Below, piece after piece: positions 29,890 to 40,920 of a DNA stretch of 64,000 nt. A model generated the notes under the pieces. That model was not told the DNA's origin. It worked only from the letters and a program-made list of their open reading frames with translations, and made no database searches. The stretch spans positions 713,173-777,172 of the forward strand of contig JALMQS010000615.1 in assembly GCA_024734495.1 (NCBI GenBank). The letters run 5' to 3'. Position 1 is the stretch's first letter. Each line of letters starts with the position of its first letter. This stretch comes from Forficula auricularia. Its lineage: Eukaryota; Arthropoda; Insecta; Dermaptera; Forficulidae. The translations under genes and the position numbers were made by a program.

Positions 29890-30300
29890 GATTAAGATGA
29901 TGGATGATTTTTATTATTTTAAGCTCGAAGGGTTAGTTAGAAGGATATAGAATTATATAACACAAAATTTTTTTATAATAATTTGAAATCATACATACAT
30001 CTCGTTCAAGAACCGGAATTTGTCATTTCACATGAAACATTCATTCTTAAATCTTCAATATAGATAGATCACACAATTCATTACAATCACACACACATAT
30101 ATACATATATAGCAACAATTTATAAAAACGTTTACTAGTGAACTAGAAACTATTTTGAATTAATGATTATATTAAATACTATTTTCAATTTTATTTTTTC
30201 TAATTATCTCATTGCATCGTCAATTATTATACAATTAAAAAACCCATTATAAATAATCCATTCTAAAAACACATTATAAGTTAAATTCATTCTTTATTTT
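29890..30300. other. AT-rich, nothing recognised
   Basis: This is where the missing 5' exon of the 5-phosphatase might be expected. I found no short ATG-to-GT exon whose phase fits the acceptor at 29777. Confidence 0.3.
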
Positions 30301-30790
30301 TAATTTTTTATTAATGAAATATCAAAAAACATACATCTTCCTATTACATTTTTCTTTCAAAATCGCCGGGCTTGGATGGGAGATGATCTTCAGAGATTAG
30401 AATCTCTCTTGGCGGCGTAAAGCCAGAAAAATGCTTTTTTAAAATACGAATTTGCCAGAGGCAGTTGAAAATATACTTTAAATAAAATAATGGCACAAAG
30501 CCCGCAGAAACATGCTTTAAATAAAATATTGGCGCAAAGCCCGCATTTATTGCCTTTTCATTACAGAACGTGTATACAAATTACTTCTTAGACACAAGCC
30601 GTTTCTTTAGCAAATCGTTCCCAGGTAATCACCTCGGAGAGTTTTCTCCTTCAATGAGCTTTAACAACTGAATAACAACTGACAACTGATTCTGCGTCGA
30701 GGGACTAGCTGCCTTTATAAACCTCGCGAGATTTTAAAACACAATTTTTTTTACAAAAATTTCCATTCGAGATTTTAAAATAAAATATCG
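30300..30790 (-). repeat. Candidate solo LTR
   Basis: The minus strand has a promoter-like stretch (TTTATAAAGGCAGCTAG), a repeated CAGTTGTCAGTTGTTATTCA, and downstream AATAAA in GGCAATAAATGCGG. GC content is higher than the surroundings. Termini and target-site duplication were not resolved. Confidence 0.35.
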
Positions 30791-31086
30791 GTACTTGTGT
30801 ATTAACGCCACCGCAGCTACAGATTTGGCGGTTTTTAAATTTCGCCAATCTACACCTAAAATGTTTGAGATAAATCATAAAATAGAATAAATCAGTTCCC
30901 CTCTGTCAAAAAACAACTTGAATAGGTTAGGTTTATGATTAGATAAAAAATGCGTTCCCAAACAAACCTTGCGGTGGCGTTAATATATCCGAATTTTTTA
31001 TCTAATCAAACCGAGATCATAAACCGAACCTATTTGTTTTTTGACAGAGGAGAACTGATTTATTCTATTTTATGATTTATCTCAAA
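30790..31086. repeat. Palindrome, about 230-300 bp
   Basis: TGAGATAAATCATAAAATAG and its inverse bracket the block, with TTTTTTGACAGAGG and TTATCTAATCAAACCGAG inside. Related pieces lie at 43430-43520 and 56510-56560. It abuts the truncated 5' side of a hAT pseudogene. Confidence 0.55.
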
Positions 31087-31964
31087 AATTTTAGAAGGAC
31101 TGAGAGAAACAGGTTTCGAACAAAATTTCGAAGAATCAAATAATTTCCATGGAAGTACATTTCGTAATAAACGAATGAGAAGAGTGAAAAAAAAATGGAA
31201 ACTGATGAAGCACCGGATGAAGGATGTAGCATGACACCCGAAGAATTATTTTAAATGAAAATGTACAATGTTTTTGACGCCCTATTGTCATAATTAAACT
31301 GGCGTTATGACCAACTACGAAATATATGCAATGATTTGTTTTCTACAAGGTTCATTTCTACAAAAAAAATAGCGTGCTAGAATTAAAAAAGGCCGTCTAT
31401 TAAGTACAGCAAAGATTTAAATATGTATGAGATTTCGTGCGAAATACAAAGTTTAAAATTTGAAGCATCGATATTAGTAGACGATTTAAAAACTGCAACA
31501 CCACTTGAAATTTTACAAGGTCTGCATGACTTTGGATTAATTGAATGTTATCCAAACATTAATATTGCTATACGATTATTCCTCACACTCCCAGTATCAA
31601 TTGCTTCGTGTGAGAGAAGTTTTAGCAAGTTAAAATTATTTAAAAACTATTTAAGGTCTACTATTGGACAAGATAGATTATCCAATCTTGCCATAACATC
31701 TATAAAATAGAGCAGAGGTCGGGGAACTTTTTTAGCCATTACCCCAAAATATTTTTGCTGTTACCCCTACATTCAGAAAAGCAAAAAAACTAAATTCCTC
31801 GACCCCCTTCTTAACTTTATACTCTTCCCTCATCCCTCATCATTTTCGTATATGTACAAATACTACAAATAATAAATGAAACCATTAACAAATAATTTTT
31901 TAAACATTCCGATTTAGTTATAAATAAGTAGGTTATAATGAAAGGCAGTCCATAAATTATTTCA

Positions 31965-32012
31965 ATTTCCGACGTTTCGGAGACTTTTTTTCCCTCCTTC
32001 TTCAGGCTATTG
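31965..32012 (-). ncRNA. Hammerhead-like core
   Basis: CTGAAGA at 32005-31999, stem II GGAG/CTCC with an enlarged loop, GAAA at 31978-31975 and CGTC. It belongs to the GTTACC/GGTTTAAC family but stem I is changed. Confidence 0.5.
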
Positions 32013-32216
32013 AATAGTTATTGATGGGTGAGTATAACTCGGTTTAGTTACAAATATTTTTAAAGCTTTAATAAAATAAATAAAATATTGTATAAAGCTT
32101 AAATGAAAAGAAAGCTAGCGCTTTGTGGCGGGGCCGAAAACTAAAACACTGTTTGGGCAAAATAACAATAGTGAAGTTGGCTTGAAATTGAAAAAGGGAC
32201 GTTGCTGATGGGTTAG

Positions 32217-33106
32217 CAGGGGTTCCCAACCGGTGGTACGCGGGAACGTTTCAGGTGGTACGCGTGAGTGATGTGAGCAACATACTATTAATAAAGCTTC
32301 TGTACGCATGAGCAGTGAGCACGCAAACAAAATTTTGAACCGTCTCTTTGAACTGAGATCAGAAGTTTTTATGTTTTTAAGTGAAATAAAGTAAAAATCA
32401 TGACATGAAAAAATTGTTTGCTGATGAAGAATGGTTGTCAAGATTGGCTTATCGAGCCGACATTTTTGACAAACTCAACACACTGAACTTGGGACTTCAG
32501 GGACCAAACACAACAGCCTTCACAGCCAGTGACAAAATAAACTCCTTCAAGAGAAAGTTGGTCCTGTTTTGTTCACAAATATAGGAGGAGAATTTATTGG
32601 CATTTCCCACTCTATCATCATTTTTTGAAGAAAATGAAATATCTCCAAAGCCAGATGTGGTTGCAGATATTATTGTTCACTTGGAAGGCCTTCAAAAAAA
32701 CTTTAAGAAGTATTTCTCTGAAGATTATTCAAAAGTGGACTGGATCAGAAACCTTTTTCGGGAACCTCACCAAATGAATTGGAACTAAAAGAAAGTTGTA
32801 TCGATCTTACAGAAGATAGTTCCATGAAAGATTATTTTAAAGAGAAATATGTTTTTAGACCTATGGGTAATAAATAAAACGGTAAATTAATACCATTTTA
32901 TTTCTCCTTTATTATAAGCATGTTATAAATAAACAAATATCTAACCATTAAATATGAAGTTTTCTCAGGAATTTAATTCAAAAAGCCTTTGAACACTTTT
33001 AGAAGAGTAAATATTATACGTTTATTAAAATATTTAGGTCTAGTGGTACGCCAAAATTTCTCAAAAAGTCAAGTGGTACGCAGGTGCAAAAAGGTTGGGA
33101 ACCCCA
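32217..33106 (+). pseudogene. Inner hAT element with ZBED5/SCAND3-like fragment
   Basis: The ends CAGGGGTTCCCAACC (32217) and GGTTGGGAACCCCAG (near 33106) are inverted; GGTGGTACGCG and GTGGTACGCAGG are subterminal. Coding remnants at 32405-32880 read WLSRLAYRADIFDKLNTLN, LGLQGPNTTAFTASDKINSF, FPTLSSFFEENE and YSKVDWIRNLF, the pattern of ZBED5-like hAT transposases. Stops and shifts make it a pseudogene. Confidence 0.75.
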
Positions 33107-33597
33107 GGTTTAACTGACTGCTTTATAAAAAGATTTGCTAAGAAACGCATAACTTTTATTAATGTTTTTATATATTTTTTTTTTTAACTTTTATTGATTT
33201 TACGATTTTGAATTTCTGGAAAAGCTATCAGAGTAAAAATACTATAATAGTTTATAAAATAGAAAATTAAAAAAAAATGTCCTTATTACACCCGATAGTT
33301 TCATTGTTACCCGATTTGGGGTAATTTACCCCGGTTCCCCGACCGCTGACATAGAGTATAACATCGCAAAGGATATTAATTATGACGATATAATTAATGA
33401 CCTTGCTCAAATGAAAGCTAGAAGAGTAAAATTTAATGAAAATTAAATATTCTTATAATATAAATAATATAATATATTTTTGTGTACAATAAATTTTTTA
33501 TATGATATCTATTTGAACTATAATTACTTTTTCCCAAAAAATATAGGGGCCCTAAAAAATTTTTTGCATAGGGCCCTAAAAAAGCTAGTTACGGCGC

Positions 33598-34556
33598 TGA
33601 TAATGGGGGACCCTTATCAACATTTTCTTCAAATTCAAGGGTAAAAAAAGAAACTTTTCGAGATTCTTTGGCGAAATTATAATTTCCTATATCTTTATAA
33701 AATACTCTACTAGAAATAAGTATAATCCCTTCGAAATTCAAATACTTATTTTTTAAAAAAATTAGAAAACTGATGATAATGGGGGACCCTTATCAACATT
33801 TTCTTCAAATTCAAGGGTAAAAAAAGAAACTTTTTTCGAGATTCTTTGGAGAAATTATAATTTCCTATATCTTTATAAAATACTCTACTAGAAATAAGTA
33901 TAATCCCTTCGAAATTCAAATACTTATTTTTTAAAAAAATTAGAAAACTGATGATAATGGGGGACCCTTATCAACATTTTCTTCAAATTCAAGGGTAAAA
34001 AAAGCAACTTTTTTCGAGATTCTTTGGAGAAATTATAATTTCCTATATCTTTATAAAATACTCTGCTAGAAATAAGTATAATCCCTTCGAAATTCAAATA
34101 CTTATTTTTTAAAAAAATTAAACATGATGATAATGGGGGACCCTTATCACCATTTTCTTCAAATTCAAGGGTAAAAAAGTAACTTTTTTCGAGATTCTTT
34201 TGGAGAAATTATAATTTCCTATATCTTTATAAAATACTCTGCTAGAAATAAGTATAATCCCTTCGAAATTCAAAATACTTATTTTTTAAAAAAATTAGAA
34301 AACTGATGATAATGGGGGACCCTTATCAACCATTTTCTTCAAATTCAAGGGTAAAAAAAGAACTTTTTTCGAGATTCTTTGGAGAAATTATAATTTCCTA
34401 TATCTTTATAAAATACTCTGCTAGAAATAAGTATAATCCCTTCGAAATTCAAATATTTATTTTATAAAAAAAATTGGAAAACTGATGATAATGGGGGACC
34501 CTTATTAACATTTTCTTCAAATTCAAGGGTAAAAAAAAGAAACTTTTTTCCGAGTT
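33598..34556 (+). repeat. 177-bp satellite, 5.4 copies
   Basis: Tandem units start at GGGGGACCCTTATCAAC (33605, 33781, 33958, 34135, 34314 and 34493), giving periods of 176-179 bp with high identity. Each has TTCAAATTCAAGGGTAAAAA and ATAAGTATAATCCCTTCG. The array begins exactly at the 3' end of the hAT element. Confidence 0.9.
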
Positions 34557-34559
34557 TCT

Positions 34560-35040
34560 ATTTAAATAAATAAATAAATAATTAAAATAGTCATTGGGCC
34601 AAGGTCATTTCGTAAATACTTTACCTTAATTTATCCATATTAAAATTTATACAATCTAAAAAGAGACGAAAACAAAACAAAAGTGTATCTTTATAAATCC
34701 AAAATCATTTGTTTTGTTTATTTTATAAATTGTAGAAATTTAACAATTGAATTCATTGTTGGTGGACATTTGTTGAAATGTGAACATGTTTCTCCAGGCA
34801 ATATAAATATAAAAAAAAAACTGTCCTAAATACACTATAGTTGGAATTATGCAATCGCAAAATCCATGTTTACTACACACGTTCTTGATTTATACTCGCG
34901 GTTTCTTGCAAAACGAAACGTCAATTGCTGATGCATGACAAGCAAACCTGCCTTTATAAATAAATAACACATTCGTTGCCAATTGAACAAAACAAAAGTT
35001 ACTAAAATATATCAATAAATTACAAATGGATTCATTCTTA
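34560..35040. other. AT-rich, nothing recognised
   Basis: No open frame, terminal repeats or similarity to other parts of the window is evident. Confidence 0.3.
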
Positions 35041-35047
35041 TAAAATC

Positions 35048-35262
35048 ACGAGGGGTGAACCGCGACCTATAATATGCTGTACACCTACTTCCACTTGTAC
35101 TTCCAAATATTTCCAAGTAATTCCGAATATTTCCAAGTACTTGCAAATATCTCCAAGTACTTCCAAATATTTCCAAGTAATTCCGCAAATATTTCCAAGC
35201 ACTTCCAAATATTTCCAAGTACTTCCGAATATTTCCAAGTATTCCAAATATTTCCGTAAAAT
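35048..35262. repeat. GGGGTGAACC MITE end with 22-bp minisatellite
   Basis: The left terminus GAGGGGTGAACCGCGACC and GTACACCTACTTCCACTT belong to the MITE. The interior has expanded into about seven copies of a 22-bp motif around ATTTCCAAGTACTTCC. Frames on either strand here are products of the repeat. Confidence 0.75.
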
Positions 35263-35774
35263 CATTATAGAACTTTTGAAATTACTTAAATTTAAAAATA
35301 GCAAAGTCTAAAAATGTTAAAATCTACATTTGCCAATTTAGGCTTAAAAATAAATTTTTAAAAACAAAAGATTCAACATTATTATTAATTGTTGCGTTTA
35401 ATTATAAAGTATACCCTGAGACACCGAGCGATGCTCGGTAACTTCTTCCTTCAGTTAAAAGCTTTATTTTAATATTATTTTTAATTTAAAATTCTGATAA
35501 AAAGGTCGATTTTTATTTGAGACCCGGTTTTCAAATTAAAAAAAATACAAAAATATATAATATTCGCCCATTGTATCGCCACCCCTCCACCCCCCGAAAC
35601 CTTGCCCCACCCCCGGATCCCCCACCACTGCACCCCAGCTCCTGCACCTGTTTTGATTCAACCATATGATTCATTTTTATTCATTCAATCAAAATCCAAT
35701 AAAACCTATCAAAATGATGTGTTATTTTTTCAGAAAATTGAGTTCTGCTTATGCGAAATATATTTTTAAATTGA

Positions 35775-36065
35775 TAGAGATTTTCTTTAGGAGACGGACT
35801 GGTATAAATATGTAATTGGATGTTGATGAAAGCAGTCCACGGTGGTTGTAAAAAAATAAGACTATAGAGGTTTTATTATTTTACATTTATTTGCTAAACC
35901 GTCGTTTCGGAAATTTATTCTCTCCTTCTTCAGGGTAACCCTAAAGAAGGAGAGAATAAATCTCGAAACGTCGGTTTAACAAATAAATGTAAAATAATAA
36001 AACCTCTATAGTCTTATTTTTTACAACCACCGTGGACTGCTTTCATCAACATCCAATTGCATATT
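35775..36065. mobile_element. Palindromic hammerhead element inserted in family H
   Basis: About 290 bp, GGAGACGGACTGG family. Flanked on both sides by ATATTTTTAAA, an apparent target duplication of about 11 bp. One arm keeps the core (35905-35933 minus); the other has CTAAAGA in place of CTGAAGA. Confidence 0.75.
35895..35940 (-). ncRNA. Hammerhead ribozyme (candidate)
   Basis: CTGAAGA at 35933-35927, GAAA at 35908-35905, stem II GGAGA with TTTCC (one weakened pair), then CGACGG instead of CGTCGG. Core intact, stem III altered. Confidence 0.45.
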
Positions 36066-36460
36066 TTTAAATAAATTCTTGATTATTTTTTATTCTATTA
36101 AATAAATAAGGTTCTTTATAAAAACAATTATAAACCGTTTATTAATATTTCTAACGTTTAGGGAGAACATACACACCACAATATAGTTCTTCAAGGCATT
36201 TGAGAACAATGAATTAACCCAACCCATTGTCTGTTTGATGGGTACAAAAGTAAAAGGAAACCTTTTTTAAAACCCTAAGAATGGAATTTTTCTAACTGAG
36301 AATAATTAATTTGATTACGAAAAAAACCCATCAAAAACAATTTTGTCGAAGATGAGACCGTGACAGATCGAATTGTCACCCCAAAAACCCCCTAACCCGT
36401 GAATTTCATCAAAATCGGTAGAGCCGTTTTCAAAATAGAGGTAAGTTACAAATATATAGT

Positions 36461-37268
36461 ACCTGGAGGCACCGAGCGATGCTCGGTAACTTCTTCCTTC
36501 AGTTAAAAGCTTTATTTTAATATTATTTTTAATTTAAAAATCTGATAAAAAGGTCGATTTTTATTTGAGAGGCGTTTTCAAATAAAAAAAAATATAAATA
36601 TATATAATATTCGCCGACTGTAGCCCCCCCCCCCCCCACCTCCATCCCGCCTCGACCCCACCCCCGGGTCCCCCACCACTGCACTCCACCTCCTGCACCT
36701 GTTTTGATTCAACCATATGATTCATTTTTATTCATCCAATTGTTAATAAATAAAACCTATCAAAATGTGTTGTTTTTTCAGAAAATTGAGACCCGCTTTT
36801 ATGCGAAATATATTTTTAAATAAATTCTTGATTATTTTTTATTCTATTAAATAAATAAGGTTCTTTATAAAAACAATTATAAAACGATTATTAATATTTC
36901 TAACGTTTAGGGAGAACAAATTATGTTAAAATCCACAATCACAATACTTCTTCAAGGCCTTTGAGAATAAAGGATTAACCCGACCCATTATTGTTTGTCT
37001 GGGTACAAAAGAAAAGATAAACCCTTTTTAAATCCATAAGAATGGGATTTGTCTACCTGAGAATAATTAATTTGATTACCAAAAAACCCCATCAAAAACA
37101 ATTTTGTCGAAGATGAGACCGTGACAGATCGAATAATTGTCACCCCAAAAACCCCCTAACCCATGAATTTCATCAAAATCCGTAGAGTCGTTTTCAAAAT
37201 AGAACCAAAAGATACAAATATATATATATAAATAAATATACAATTTTTGCTCGTTTAATAAGAGTAGA
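36461..37268 (+). repeat. Family H copy, tandem to the previous one
   Basis: GTACCTGGAGGCACCGAGCG with hairpin at the start and GCTCGTTTAATAAGAGTAG at the end. The downstream 37269-37440 matches 18310-18480. Confidence 0.65.
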
Positions 37269-37639
37269 TAGATAAGCATAGACATATTTATGCTTTTTCA
37301 TTTTTATATCTTAATTAATTAATTTTGTTTATATTCTTTTAATAATCAAAGTCAACAATATAAATAAACTAATTAAGATACTGATTGTTCTTCTAATAAA
37401 GTTTAGAATAAAGTATAGCTAAAAATCCGCGGCCCTTTTTTCCGAAACTCCCCCCCCTCGTTCACTAATAGTTCGTTCTTCAACATAATTATGCTAATAT
37501 TTTTCTAGGTCTTTTTCTTTCTTAATCAAATATGCGCTATTAAAAAGATCATAATTATTTTTTGTTTTTTCGAGTTCAAGGTTGATGAATAAAATATATT
37601 ATAATAAATTAAGTTTAAACCCAGATAGCAATTTAAACT

Positions 37640-37995
37640 TGAATCCAACTTGCAGCAAGTTTGACGTGACAAAAATGGAAACTTGCAGCAAGTTTGTCGT
37701 GGCAAGCGTGCAAACTTGAGGCAAGTTTGAAACAAATCTCCTAGTTTCCCGGCGACAAGCTTGCATGTTGCTTGTTTTTGCAAAGCATATGCAACTTTGG
37801 CTTGGCATACTTGCAGAGTGTTTGTTTTTGCAAGCTATATGCAACTTTGTCGCGGCATACTTGGAGGGTGTTTGTTTTTGCAAAGCATGTGCAACTTTGA
37901 CTTAACATACTTGCAGGGTGTTTGTTTTGCAAACCATGTGCAACTTTGTCTTGGCATGCTTGCAGGGTGTTTGTTTTTGCAAAGCATATGCAACA
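37640..37995. repeat. 61-bp tandem repeat
   Basis: About four units of 61 bp (GTGTTTGTTTTTGCAAAGCA, then ATGCAACTTTG and GGCATACTTGCAG) at 37765-37995, preceded by a related irregular part with ACTTGCAGCAAGTTTG. All three phases stay open on the minus strand, which explains the apparent Cys- and Lys-rich proteins. Confidence 0.8.
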
Positions 37996-38311
37996 TTGAC
38001 ATAAGTAGGTTTAACCTACTAAAATAAAAGCGACTTAAATTTTGAAAATCAGGTATTTACTTATTGATCCTTGGAGAATGTCATCTTTAGGTGAATGCCA
38101 TCAATAGACGATAGGTGTGCTTCTACCTTACTTGCTGTTCCTTTGTTAAATTGGAAAGAAGTAAATATTGGGCAGGAAAATACAAGGGAAAAAAACTAAC
38201 AAAAAACTTAATTGAAAAAATAGATTTAACCTTTTTTAATCCTTTTTATTTTATTAAAATTATAAAAAATCAAATAATAAAATATTAAAAAAAAAAACAC
38301 TTTCTCATTTC

Positions 38312-39289
38312 TTAAATCTTATTTTGTGTTTCCCCTTTCTGTTGTCTCTCTAGTCTGAAACAAATAAACAAGATTACTATATAATACTTGACACATCAAA
38401 TTATTAGCGAATTATATAGTTTCGTCAAACAAGATGCAGCATATGTAATCTAAAACTTACCTTCTTGTTATCCTGACTTTTGCTTGATTCAGCCAATCGC
38501 CAATTATTTCTTTGAGAGTATTATCAGTTACATCCCCATAGACTTTTTTGCAGATTTCTGAAAAAATATCATTGAATTAAATTACTTATTACATATGATA
38601 AGGAAAAAATAGGTGTATCCTCGGATAGTAAGTAATTAAATACACTTACGGAAGATTAATTTACACATTTCTGTGTTTAGAAATGATTTTTTATTCGAGT
38701 TTTTCATTTGCTTCCCAGTTAAGGAATAAAACTCTGCTACGTCGTCTTCTAACAATCTTCTTAAAATATTAGTTGTGAGACTTTTAACGTTTTTACCCCC
38801 AATACCAGCCAAGAATGTCATCTGAAATTTTTTTTAATTTAAAGTACATTTTAACAATGAGAAAATTTGAAATAGATATTTGTTACTTTCTACATACGAT
38901 TGCCTGTTTATTCTGGTTAATTTTCAATTGCTTATTAAAATGATCAAAACTTTCATCATTTTTTAGTGGAAGACTTCCCAATAAATCTGATATTGCTGAA
39001 TCATATGTCTGTGTAACAAAGTTTTCTCCAGACCGCCCTAATAGTAAGTCTATTTTTCTAGTCAAATTGGTCACTTGACTAGTTAGATCGGTCACTTGAC
39101 AACTTAGGTCAGTCACTACTTGTATTACGTGACCCTGCTGTATAGAAAACCGCCTACATGTATTGCATCCTGTAACAAAAAATCAAGTGAAGTCAGTAGT
39201 CCCACAATTATTTATAACTTAAAAACAAAACCCTTACCAGACTGGCAGTTTTCTACTTCACTAGAACTTGGTAGAATAGGTTCATTCAT
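38312..39289 (-). CDS. DUF4806-type protein, five exons
   Basis: Exons on the minus strand: 39289-39238, 39169-38898, 38821-38650, 38557-38461 and 38354-38312, joined in phase for 211 residues. The start ATG follows an in-frame TAA, so it is credible. Order: MNEPILPSSSEVENC; a coiled-coil stretch (VTDLSCQVTDLTSQVTNLTR); LGSLPLKNDESFDHFNKQL; FLAGIGGKNVKSL; ILRRLLEDDVAEFYSLTGK; and IIGDWLNQAKVRIT. The LPLK-x-F-x-FN, IGG-x-V-x-ILxxLL and WLxxAK pattern is the DUF4806 domain of many insect proteins of unknown role, some of them TE-derived. Function unknown. It lies between the 5-phosphatase and eIF3h, same strand. Confidence 0.8.
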
Positions 39290-39469
39290 AGGAACTTAAG
39301 TTCATGTATTTTTTTTTGTTTTTATCAGAATGAATTAAAGGTTTCAATTCATTCACTGGCGAAAAAATAATAATAGGTATGAATATACGTGTGTGTATAT
39401 TAGATCTTAATATTTATTTAAATTAAAATTATTGAACAAGATTGAAGAACTGAGAATATATAGTAGCTA

Positions 39470-39580
39470 GGCTTTATTTAACCGAATTCAAATAGATAAT
39501 AAAAACATTCACGTGATTTATAATAAAAAAAGTCAACAATATAATTAAACAAAATTAATTAGTTAATAATAATTAAACTT
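39470..39580. repeat. Palindromic MITE arm
   Basis: Half of the GTGAATGTTTTTATTATG palindrome (AATAAAAACATTCACGTG then CAACAATATAATTAAAC). Confidence 0.5.
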
Positions 39581-39843
39581 TCCTTTCTCAACTATACTCA
39601 TGTTTTGGAATTAGTTAAGTTAATTTATGCCCTTAAGTGTAAGTCACCCGTCGAATAACTTAACACATACTAGCAATTAACTCTAATCAATAATAAATCG
39701 ATAATTCTTAAACTTGACTAGGAATATAATGCATAATTGTTTAATTAATGAATCAAGGCTTAGGCTGCGAAAAATGAACGAGGAGAGGATTAAAAAAGAA
39801 ATTCCATAATTCATATAGACAAAGGGTATTAGTTTGGGTTCAG

Positions 39844-39935
39844 GGATCAGTAGCTTAGTGGATATAGGATGTACTCTTATGACAAAGCATTGCAGTACAC
39901 ATGCAAAGATCCCGGGTTCGAGCCCCGGCTGATCC
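39844..39935 (+). tRNA. tRNA-like gene or SINE, 92 nt, copy 1
   Basis: Perfect 7-bp acceptor GGATCAG/CTGATCC, T arm CCGGG-TTCGAGC-CCCGG and an A-box-like TAGCTTAGTGGATA, with an extended middle as in type II tRNAs. An identical copy with shared flanks lies at 40584-40675 and relatives at 29218-29551. The repeated flanks (TTCATATAGACAAAGGGTAT and CTTTTCTTCGTTCCCTAA) favour a tRNA-derived SINE over a working tRNA. Confidence 0.5.
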
Positions 39936-40004
39936 TTTTGTCTGTAATAAAAATAAAACTTTTCTTCGTTCCCTAAATTTAAATTTGTTAATAAAAATAA
40001 TATT

Positions 40005-40545
40005 TATAAAAAAAATAAAACCGACTTCAAAAAAATTAAATGCAACAAACAAAATAATATGAGCTCAAAAATAAAATAAAATGCACTAAAAAGTATAAAT
40101 TAATTATCTAATTTAGTTACAACTAAAGGACGAAATATTTACATGAAATCACTTTTTGAAGTCGGTGCTAAACAAACTATATAAGCGAGCTTACCCGCCA
40201 ATCGTACTAAGTAAGATCCGTCGAGTTCGATTCATAAAACGTATATGTTTGGCACCGACTTTAAAAACTGATTTCATGTTAATATTTTGTGGTTTAGTTC
40301 TAACTAAATAAGATAATTAATTTATACTTTTTAGTGCATTTTATTTTATTTTTGAGCTCTTATTATTATTTATTTGTTGCATTTAATTTTTTGAAGTCGG
40401 TATTATTATTTTTTTATAAAAATTATTTTTATTTTAGAAAATAATTATAATTGCTAAAAATAATTAGGCATTTACTATCTCTCTCTCTATATATATAAGT
40501 ATACTGATGCGATAAAACAAAGATCTTGTCAGTATATAAAATTCC
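40005..40545. mobile_element. ACCGACTTCAAAA palindromic element, copy 2
   Basis: Palindromic arms around TACTAAGTAAGATCCGTCG. The outer AGAGAGAGATAGTAAATGCC and CGCATCAGTATAC parts match 26680-26760 in reverse complement. It lies between the two identical tRNA-like units. Confidence 0.65.
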
Positions 40546-40583
40546 ATAATTCATATAGACAAAGGGTATTAGTTTGGGTTCAG

Positions 40584-40675
40584 GGATCAGTAGCTTAGTG
40601 GATATAGGATGTACTCTTATGACAAAGCATTGCAGTACACATGCAAAGATCCCGGGTTCGAGCCCCGGCTGATCC
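40584..40675 (+). tRNA. tRNA-like gene or SINE, 92 nt, copy 2
   Basis: Identical to 39844-39935, with the same flanks for about 50 bp on each side. The arrangement suggests the ACCGACTTC element was inserted in, or duplicated with, this unit. Confidence 0.5.
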
Positions 40676-40769
40676 TTTTGTCTGTAATAAAAATAATCTT
40701 TTCTTCGTTCCCTAAATTTAAGATTTGTTAATAATGCATAATGTTTATTTCCATTATACAACAAATAAA

Positions 40770-40920
40770 TGTTATATATTGTAATAATTAAAATAAATTA
40801 CTAATGTAGTTAATCCAATATGCGCTGTCTGTTTATTTATATTCGTCTATTGTTGTAATTTTCAGTGTTCTTGTTGTTTTTGTATATCGGTCTTTTTAAG
40901 TGAATTAAAGCCTAATTAAA
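40770..40920 (+). repeat. Gypsy-type LTR fragment
   Basis: TGTAATAATTAAAATAAATT start and ATATGCGCTGTCTGTTTATT body, as at 26508 and (inverted) 48520-48730. Confidence 0.4.

Larger units (their letters stand above)
31713..33348. mobile_element. Non-autonomous hAT inserted in the hAT pseudogene
   Basis: Terminal inverted repeats CAGAGGTCGGGGAAC and GTTCCCCGACCGCTG are flanked by AAATAGAG and ACATAGAG, an 8-bp target duplication with one mismatch. It interrupts the hAT dimerisation domain and itself contains a hammerhead arm (31925-32060) and another hAT (32217-33106). Confidence 0.8.
31087..33598 (+). pseudogene. hAT transposase pseudogene (ZMYM1-like), split by insertion
   Basis: A frame at 31423-31710 carries the hAT C-terminal dimerisation domain: LHDFGLIECYPNINIAIRLF, then TLPVSIASCERSFSKLKLFK and YLRSTIGQDRLSNLAI. 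The expected tail (IEYNIAKDINYDDIINDL) is found only at 33353-33445, beyond a 1.6-kb insertion. The element's 3' terminal repeat is CTAGTTACGGCGCTG at 33584-33598. The upstream part (31087-31420) is broken by several stops and shifts. Confidence 0.8.
35408..36440 (+). repeat. Family H copy split by a hammerhead element
   Basis: Starts ACACCGAGCGATGCTCGG and continues through the C-rich tract (35575-35650) to about 36440. The copy is interrupted at 35775-36065 and resumes with AAATAAATTCTTGATTATT as in the intact copies. Confidence 0.7.

Noticed and set aside
33598..34556. CTGATGAT in the satellite as another hammerhead
   Set aside because: No GAAA follows at hammerhead spacing and no stem II forms.
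35012..35304. Overlapping open frames on both strands at 35012-35304
   Set aside because: They arise from a 22-bp minisatellite of ATTTCCAAGTACTTCC type, with length a multiple of the repeat keeping frames open.
37640..37995. CRISPR-like array
   Set aside because: The units are continuous tandem repeats with no unique spacers, in a eukaryotic context.
37526..38027. Several Cys- and Lys-rich frames on both strands
   Set aside because: Products of the 61-bp tandem repeat; no splice sites, no start context, and all phases are open.
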